From assembly GCF_006539505.1 (NCBI RefSeq), contig NZ_BJND01000006.1, forward strand, positions 1 through 64,000: 64,000 nt of DNA, in the 5' to 3' direction. The notes beneath the pieces were generated by a model, which did not search any database, was not told the DNA's origin, and worked only from the letters and a program-made list of their open reading frames with translations. The position numbers were made by a program, and so were the translations under genes. Source of the DNA: Streptomyces spinoverrucosus. GTDB taxonomy: Bacteria > Actinomycetota > Actinomycetes > Streptomycetales > Streptomycetaceae. Shown piece after piece: positions 59,508 through 64,000 of this stretch (positions within the stretch are counted from its first letter, which is position 1; the number at the start of each line of letters is the position of its first letter).

Positions 59508-60392
59508 GTGAGTACGGCACTGCCGCACGGCGTCGCGGGGACTCACGCGCTGCCCGCCGATCACCACGACGGCCCCTGGGACTCCGTGATCGTCGAGCCA
59601 CGGGTCAAGGAACGGCTCCTCGCGACCGCCGTCCTCGTGCTCCGGCACGGGCGGCGGCTCGCGGGCTCGGCCGTGGCACCGCACGGCCTGGTGGTGCTCG
59701 CCGGGCCACCCGGCACCGGCAAGACCACGCTGGCCCAGGGCCTCGCCCAGGCCGCCGCACGCACGCTGGCGCCGCACGGTGCGACGACGCTCGTCGAGGT
59801 CGACCCGCACGCCTTCCCCAGCGAGATGCTGGGCGAGAGCCAGCGCGCGGTCTCCCGGCTGTTCCGCGCGACCCTGCCCGAGCTGGCCGCACGCCGCCCG
59901 CACACGATCGTGCTGGTCGACGAGGTCGAGGCGCTCGCCGTGCGGCGGCACTCGGCGTCCTTCGACACCAACCCTGTCGACGTGCACCGGGCGACGGACG
60001 CCGTGCTCAGCGGCCTGGACGCGCTGCGGGCCGAACGCCCCGGGACCCTGCTGGTCGTGACGACGAACTTCGCCGACGCCGTCGACGAGGCCTTCCTCTC
60101 CCGCGCCGACCTCGTGGTGCGCACGGAGCTGCCGGACGAGTCGGTGGTGGCGCTGATCGTCGCCGACTCGCTGCGCGCCCTGGCGGCGCAGTGGCCCGAA
60201 CTGGCCGCGCTGGCCGAGGATCCGGGGGTGCACCGGCGGGTGGGCAAGCTGCTGACCGGGCTGGACGGACGCCGGATCCGCAAGACCGTGCACGGGGCTC
60301 TGGCACTGCGCCTGGAGACGGCGCGGGAGCCGTCGCTGCTCAGCGCCGACGATCTCGTCGCCGCGGCGGAGGAGGCGGCACAGCACACGTGA
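59508..60392 (+). CDS. AAA+ ATPase, Pch2/TRIP13-like
   Basis: A 294-residue single-domain AAA+ ATPase. Walker A GPPGTGKTTLAQG is near 66, Walker B TIVLVDEVEALAVRR near 131-145, and sensor 1 VVTTNFADAVDEAFLSRADLV near 182 with the Arg finger region. The pattern D-E-V-E-A-L and T-N-F resembles TRIP13/Pch2 proteins, which remodel HORMA proteins in eukaryotes and in bacterial CBASS defence. No HORMA or CD-NTase gene is present here; it is the last gene of the catabolic operon. A role in activating or remodelling a cupin enzyme is a guess. GGAGG lies 9 bases before the GTG. Confidence 0.83.
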   Translation: MSTALPHGVAGTHALPADHHDGPWDSVIVEPRVKERLLATAVLVLRHGRRLAGSAVAPHGLVVLAGPPGTGKTTLAQGLAQAAARTLAPHGATTLVEVDPHAFPSEMLGESQRAVSRLFRATLPELAARRPHTIVLVDEVEALAVRRHSASFDTNPVDVHRATDAVLSGLDALRAERPGTLLVVTTNFADAVDEAFLSRADLVVRTELPDESVVALIVADSLRALAAQWPELAALAEDPGVHRRVGKLLTGLDGRRIRKTVHGALALRLETAREPSLLSADDLVAAAEEAAQHT

Positions 60393-60409
60393 CGCGAGTG
60401 CTCAACGAG

Positions 60410-60447
60410 CCTGGGCCCCACACCGAGTGCGCGGTGTGGGGTCCAGG
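60410..60447. terminator. bidirectional terminator hairpin
   Basis: CCTGGGCCCCACACCG (60410-60425) pairs with CGGTGTGGGGTCCAGG (60432-60447), 16 bp with one G-T pair and a 6-base loop, between the convergent AAA and bicupin 3 genes. Confidence 0.85.
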
Positions 60448-60467
60448 CCGTTCGGGTCGGCGATCCG

Positions 60468-61478
60468 TCAGGGGGCCTGTGTCGCCCGGTACTCGGGAGC
60501 GTCCTCCATGAAGTGCACCGAGTCGTAACCGAGGTGCTTGAAGACGCGGTTCTGCGCCGACAGCAGCCGCAGCGGGGTGCCGTCGTAGGCGAACAGCTGG
60601 CACACGTGGTTCTGCGGTACGTACAAGGTGTCGCCCTTGGTGATCTCGTGCCGGGTCGGCTCCAGGGCGACGCGCGCGTAGTACTTCTCGGCGATCTCCG
60701 CCTCGACCTCCCAGTGGAGGGCGTATCCGCTGCCGTCGAGGACGTAGAGCACCTCGTCGGCCATCTTCCAGTACCTGCCCGAGCGGCTGCCGGCGGGGAT
60801 GTCGAGTTCGAAGACGTCGACGGAGAAGATCCGGGCGTCGGTGCGCTCGGGCGAGGACATCACGCGGACCCGGCCGAGGGGGGTCGTCTCCCAGGTGGTG
60901 TCGGCGACGCCGATGACCTTCTTGCGCTCCTTGACGCCGGGCGTCCAGATCCGGGACCAGTCCTCGCGGGGCCCGAACTCCTCCTCCCGCTCGATCGGGC
61001 CGCTGCGCCCCTGCTGCCACAGGCCCATGAACATCCAGGTGCTCTTGGCCTTCACCACGAGGGCGGTGGCGGTCTCGTCGTACGGGTTGAAGTGGCGGTG
61101 CACGGAGTCGGTGTGGACGAACACGAGGTCGTCCTTGGTCCAGTCGTACCGCTGGTCGTCGTGGATCTCGTAGCCACGGCCCTGGAGGATGTAGAAGGCG
61201 GCCTCGTTCTGGTGTCCGTGGCCGTTGTTGCTGGACTGCGGCGGCAGTTCGACGAAGTGGACCTGAATGGTCTGGGTGAGGAAGTCCTCGTCACCCGGGC
61301 CGATCCGCCACCACGTACGGGACTCGGCGCTGTCGCCGGAGTGCGCCACCTTCGCGTCGTCGACGACCACGGAGTCGTCGCGCACCCGCTCGACGCCCAA
61401 CTGCCTGCGGCGGAACTCGCCGAGACCGTACGTCTCCGAGGTCAGGCCGCGGACGAACACGCGCCCCTTCTTGCCCAT
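60468..61478 (-). CDS. bicupin protein 3 (candidate ring-cleavage dioxygenase)
   Basis: A 336-residue two-barrel cupin. Barrel 1: NNGHGHQNEAAFYILQGRGYEI and DDLVFVHTDSVHRHFNP (about 87-130), with H-x-H-x4-E and H ligands. Barrel 2: GRYWKMADEVLYVLDGSGYALHW and GDTLYVPQNHVCQLFA (about 230-300), where the H-x-H pair is replaced, so metal probably sits in barrel 1 only. This is the mirror image of bicupin 1. It is monocistronic, starting 42 bases from the perfect GntR-type site F. Possible roles are ring cleavage or isomerisation of a dihydroxy-aromatic compound. Confidence 0.8.
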   Translation of the reverse strand: MGKKGRVFVRGLTSETYGLGEFRRRQLGVERVRDDSVVVDDAKVAHSGDSAESRTWWRIGPGDEDFLTQTIQVHFVELPPQSSNNGHGHQNEAAFYILQGRGYEIHDDQRYDWTKDDLVFVHTDSVHRHFNPYDETATALVVKAKSTWMFMGLWQQGRSGPIEREEEFGPREDWSRIWTPGVKERKKVIGVADTTWETTPLGRVRVMSSPERTDARIFSVDVFELDIPAGSRSGRYWKMADEVLYVLDGSGYALHWEVEAEIAEKYYARVALEPTRHEITKGDTLYVPQNHVCQLFAYDGTPLRLLSAQNRVFKHLGYDSVHFMEDAPEYRATQAP

Positions 61479-61519
61479 GGTGCCTCCCGTGATGGCCGTA
61501 GCCGTCTCCGATCACCTGA

Positions 61520-61530
61520 TGGTCTAACCA
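61520..61530. promoter_or_regulatory. GntR-type operator, site F
   Basis: TGGTCTAACCA, a perfect TGGT-N3-ACCA. On the minus strand it reads TTATGGTTAGACCA, so a TATGGT -10-like hexamer overlaps the operator as at sites B and D. It controls bicupin 3. Confidence 0.72.
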
Positions 61531-61557
61531 TAATGCCTTCATGCTGGGCACAAAAGA

Positions 61558-61583
61558 GTCCCGGGCCCAACAGGACCCGGGAC
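61558..61583 (-). terminator. intrinsic terminator of the GntR gene
   Basis: GTCCCGGG (61558-61565) and CCCGGGAC (61576-61583), eight perfect pairs; on the minus strand TCTTTTGT follows. It is 20 bases past the GntR stop. Confidence 0.8.
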
Positions 61584-61602
61584 CGGACGGTTCGGGCGCG
61601 CG

Positions 61603-62391
61603 CTACCTGCGCCGGCCGTCCCCCTTCACCCGGGACGCCGTGCGCTGTACGTGCCTGCGCATGATCTCGGACGCCGCCTCGACGTCGCGCGCGGCGACGG
61701 CCTCGACGAACTCGCGGTGTTCCTTCGAACCGCGCTGCCCCATCTGCGGTTCGACGCTCTGCGCCTCGCGCAGGCTCATCAGCAGCGGGCCGTGGAAGGA
61801 CTGCACGAGCATCTCGATGGCGGCGTTGTGCGTGCAGGCGGCGACGCGGGTGTGGAAGTCCGCCGACATCTCCATGTCGTACGTACCCTGCTTGACCGCC
61901 TCGGCGTGCTCGTCGCACAGCGCGCGGAGGTCGTCGAGGTCCTCATCGGTGGCACGCTCGACGATCAGCGGGACGATGCCGAGTTCGAAGACCAGCCGCG
62001 CCTCGGTGACCTCGGTCGCCGTCAGCGGCGACAGGGAGAGCAGATCGGCGAGACCCTCACCCACCCGCCGCGAGGACGGAGCCGTCACGAACGCCCCGCC
62101 GCGCGCACCGACCCGGATCTCGACGAGCCCGCTGGCCTCCAGGCTGCGCAGGGCCTCGCGCACCGTCACCCGGCTGACACCGAACTGCACGCACAGCTCG
62201 CGCTCACTGGGCAGCCGGTCGCCGGGCTGGAGGCGTTCCTCCTTCAGCAGCAGCCGGATCTGATCGACGATCAGCTGGGAGACGCGACTGGAGGAGACCG
62301 CCTTGAACAGCCCCTCGGGCGCGGGAGTCCGCTTGGCGGACGTCTCGTCTGCGGTCTCGGCACGCTGAGGCTGGCTGGGTCGCGATGGCAT
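61603..62391 (-). CDS. GntR family regulator, FadR (FCD) subfamily
   Basis: A 262-residue regulator. After a 25-residue tail comes the winged helix (about 30-100) with GDRLPSERELCVQFGVSRVTVREALRSLEASGLVEIR and RGGAFV. The all-helical FCD domain follows, with probable metal ligands in ADFHTRVA, SKEHREF and MRRHVQR. FCD-type members bind small organic acids and sites of the form TGGT-N3-ACCA, exactly the motif found in seven intergenic regions of this island. It is divergent from the class II aldolase gene with site G between, so it should control itself and the whole island, most likely as a repressor lifted by a pathway acid. Confidence 0.92.
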   Translation of the reverse strand: MPSRPSQPQRAETADETSAKRTPAPEGLFKAVSSSRVSQLIVDQIRLLLKEERLQPGDRLPSERELCVQFGVSRVTVREALRSLEASGLVEIRVGARGGAFVTAPSSRRVGEGLADLLSLSPLTATEVTEARLVFELGIVPLIVERATDEDLDDLRALCDEHAEAVKQGTYDMEMSADFHTRVAACTHNAAIEMLVQSFHGPLLMSLREAQSVEPQMGQRGSKEHREFVEAVAARDVEAASEIMRRHVQRTASRVKGDGRRR

Positions 62392-62447
62392 GTGCGCATT
62401 CTCCCATGGTCAGGAGCCTCGTTGACGGTCTCGTATGCAATGGCTTA

Positions 62448-62458
62448 AAGTCATACCA
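62448..62458. promoter_or_regulatory. GntR-type operator, site G
   Basis: Reverse strand TGGTATGACTT keeps TGGT-N3-AC and shares TGGTATGAC with site A. It lies between the GntR gene and the class II aldolase gene. Confidence 0.5.
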
Positions 62459-62563
62459 ACAGACCTTTGATTCCCAAGCTGCTCGCTCCGACCGCCGCAG
62501 ATGGTTCCGACGGCAGGGCGCATGACACCGGATGAATCCAGGTGAGGAGAGACCGACACGGCC

Positions 62564-63340
62564 ATGACACTCACCGCCGAGGGTCCGCAGGGGTCGTACG
62601 ACGCCCTGCGGGAGCGCATCGCCGTCGCCTGCCGTGCCCTGGCCGTCAGCGGGCTGGTCGAGCACATCCTCGGCCACATCAGCGCCAGGACAGGGTCCGG
62701 TTCGCTGCTGGTGCGCGGCCGCGGGCCCGAAGAGCGCGGGCTTGCCTTCACCGTCGTCGAGGACGTACAGCAGGTCGGTCTCGACGGCACCGGCGAGGTG
62801 CCCACGGGGTGGAAGCCGCCGAGCGAGCTGCCCATTCACACCGAGGTCCTGCGCTCCAGGCCGGAGGTCACGGCCGTGGTGCACGCCCATCCGCCCGCGG
62901 TGGTCGCCGCGTCCGTCGCCGACCTGCCCTGGCTGCCCCTCGTGGGCTCCTACGACATCCCGGCCGCCCGGCTGGCCCACGACGGCGTTCCCGTGTGGCC
63001 CCGCTCGGCGCTGATCCGCCGCCGCGACCTGGCGCGGCAGATGGTGGCCGCGCTCGGGGACCGGCCCGCCGTGGTCCTGCGCGCACACGGCCTGGTCGCC
63101 GTCGGCACCGGCGATCCGGCCCACGCCGTCGCGGAGGCCGTCACCCGGGCCCTGGCGGTGGACACCCTGGCCCGCACCGCCCTCGCCGTGGCGGCCACGG
63201 GGGCGCCGCTGCGCCCGATCCCCGACGAGGACATCGCCGAACTGCCCGATCTGGGACCGGCGTTCAACGTGTCGGCGATGTGGCGCCATCTGGAGGCCCG
63301 CGTCCGACACGAGGGACCCGCAACGCCCCTGCGGGCCTGA
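62564..63340 (+). CDS. class II aldolase/adducin family protein (candidate aromatic-acid decarboxylase)
   Basis: A 258-residue protein of the class II aldolase/adducin family. LVEHILGHISARTGSGSLLVRGRG (about 26-50) is the N-terminal block, VVHAHPPAVVAAS near 105 holds the first two Zn His, and VVLRAHGLVAVGTG near 166 the third. Members are fuculose-phosphate-type aldolases or, in actinobacterial phthalate clusters, 3,4-dihydroxyphthalate 2-decarboxylase (PhtC). The second role fits the island better. Divergent from the GntR gene with site G between. A weak GAGAG ribosome site precedes the ATG. Confidence 0.85.
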   Translation: MTLTAEGPQGSYDALRERIAVACRALAVSGLVEHILGHISARTGSGSLLVRGRGPEERGLAFTVVEDVQQVGLDGTGEVPTGWKPPSELPIHTEVLRSRPEVTAVVHAHPPAVVAASVADLPWLPLVGSYDIPAARLAHDGVPVWPRSALIRRRDLARQMVAALGDRPAVVLRAHGLVAVGTGDPAHAVAEAVTRALAVDTLARTALAVAATGAPLRPIPDEDIAELPDLGPAFNVSAMWRHLEARVRHEGPATPLRA

Positions 63341-63375
63341 GCGGGGCGGGTTGGCAGTCCCGTCGCAGGGCGGGA

Positions 63376-63545
63376 TTCCGTACGGTCCGCCCGCTGGAGC
63401 GGGTCCAGGTCCACAGCTTGACCCGGGCCCACCGGGAGCGTTTCGCGCGAAGATGCGGGAGCGGCACGGCCCGGACGTCGTGGTGGGCGGCACCGATGCT
63501 GTCGGAGATGTCGTCCTCGGACGTCACTCAAGGCCGGGAACCCAC
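63376..63545 (+). pseudogene. remnant resembling ornithine cyclodeaminase/mu-crystallin
   Basis: Two short readings in different frames join at about 63453. The first is VRPLERVQVHSLTRAHRERFAR; the second continues MRERHGPDVVVGGTDAV. Together they look like the Rossmann part of ornithine cyclodeaminase-type proteins (E-R-V-x-V-x-S-L-T...R-x-x-F-A), broken by a frameshift and without start or C-terminal parts. Match by eye only. Confidence 0.35.
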
Positions 63546-63597
63546 GTGACACGCGTCGGAGGCACCGCGCCGGCCTGGCCGGGCGCCCCCGTCTGGG

Positions 63598-64000
63598 TCA
63601 ATCCTCGTCGTCGACGACGTGCACCGCTGCCTCCTCGGCCGAGGCGGCAGCGCCGTCGATGCCCAGGTCCGTGGCGACCAGCGCGCTCTCCTCGTCCTCG
63701 TGCGCTCCCTCGTCGGGCGACACCAGCCTGCCGGAGCGGGCCGCTCCGACCTCGTTGTCCAGGAGTTCCCCGTCGGTGCCCGGGCTGTCGCCGATGTCGT
63801 CGCCCTCGGGTGCCACGGCGTCCGGCAACTCCTCGGCAAGCCGCTCGTCCAGTGTCTCGCCCCGGTGGCCCTCCGCGGCCGTCACACCGGTGTGCTCCAC
63901 GGCCCACGGCCTCTCCACAGGCGACCAGCCCCGGTCGAGAGGATCGCCGACACCGTCGTACTCCAGGGTGTCCTCCGCGTCGAGCAGCCCCGTGTCGTCC
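63598..64000 (-). CDS. DUF5709 domain protein, 5' end beyond window edge
   Basis: A very acidic, soluble protein of which 133 residues are visible. DTGLLDAEDTLEYDGVGDPLDRGWSP at the edge, HTGVTAAEGHRGETLDERLAEE and ARSGRLVSPDEGAHEDEESALVATD are marks of DUF5709, a family widespread in Streptomyces, with no known function. The frame stays open to base 64000, so the start is outside. No membrane segment or catalytic motif is seen. Confidence 0.85.
   Translation of the reverse strand, partial: DDTGLLDAEDTLEYDGVGDPLDRGWSPVERPWAVEHTGVTAAEGHRGETLDERLAEELPDAVAPEGDDIGDSPGTDGELLDNEVGAARSGRLVSPDEGAHEDEESALVATDLGIDGAAASAEEAAVHVVDDED

Noticed and set aside
59508..60392. CBASS or other defence system suggested by a Pch2/TRIP13-like ATPase
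   Set aside because: No HORMA, CD-NTase or effector gene is within the window; the gene is in a catabolic operon.
63341..63597. Small genes between the class II aldolase and the DUF5709 gene
   Set aside because: The short frames there are Arg/Pro-rich and change frame within a recognisable degraded gene, so a pseudogene is the better reading.

Overview
The window is high-GC (about 70%) actinobacterial DNA. Codon use, GTG/TTG starts, chains of ATGA/GTGA-overlapping genes and the gene content all point to a Streptomyces chromosome. I see no rRNA, tRNA, CRISPR array, transposase or integrase.

Left part (1-29 kb): the 3' end of an MFS transporter gene; a serine hydrolase; and a three-gene operon (FAD amine oxidase-like, LYS1-like and LYS9-like saccharopine dehydrogenases). 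Next comes an unusual eight-gene block (5.1-12.8 kb): a GTP cyclohydrolase II variant with Met120 in place of the usual Tyr, a creatininase-family amidohydrolase, a YbhN-like membrane protein, a methyltransferase, a glycosyltransferase, a PTPS/QueD fold protein without Zn ligands or Cys, an MDR dehydrogenase and a CDP-alcohol phosphatidyltransferase. Together they look like a dedicated but undescribed pathway from GTP through a formamidopyrimidine/pterin-like intermediate to a glycosylated or lipid-linked product. Then follow a peptide-type ABC import operon with a fused permease, a beta-glucoside ABC/GH1 operon, an EF-G paralogue, a nucleotidyltransferase, a secreted glycerophosphodiesterase and a VanJ-like membrane phosphatase-fold protein.

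Middle (28.7-37.2 kb): small regulator/enzyme modules (TetR with a lipase/esterase; MarR divergent from RidA and an alpha/beta hydrolase), a giant LuxR-type ATPase regulator and a membrane protein.

Right part (37.3-63.3 kb): a catabolic island of about 26 kb for an aromatic (probably phthalate-like or polyhydroxybenzoate-like) acid. It holds a Rieske oxygenase, an adrenodoxin-type ferredoxin and a ferredoxin reductase; two 4,5-dihydroxyphthalate decarboxylase-like proteins; a class II aldolase/decarboxylase; three bicupins that are candidate ring-cleavage enzymes; LigJ-like 4-oxalomesaconate hydratase and LigK-like 4-carboxy-4-hydroxy-2-oxoadipate aldolase; a Cys-nucleophile hydrolase; a PanB-fold protein lacking the catalytic Glu; an RpiB-like isomerase; a phosphoglycerate mutase; an ABC importer with two tandem binding proteins; an MFS protein; and two orphan NTPases (EutA-like and Pch2/TRIP13-like). 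An FCD-type GntR regulator sits at the right end. The operator I read as TGGT-N3-ACCA, the known FadR-family core, recurs in seven intergenic regions of this island. It is perfect in three, has one mismatch in two and two in two more. Convergent operons are separated by strong hairpins. This makes the island look like one regulon.

The right edge carries remnants of an ornithine cyclodeaminase-like gene and the 3' part of a DUF5709 gene.
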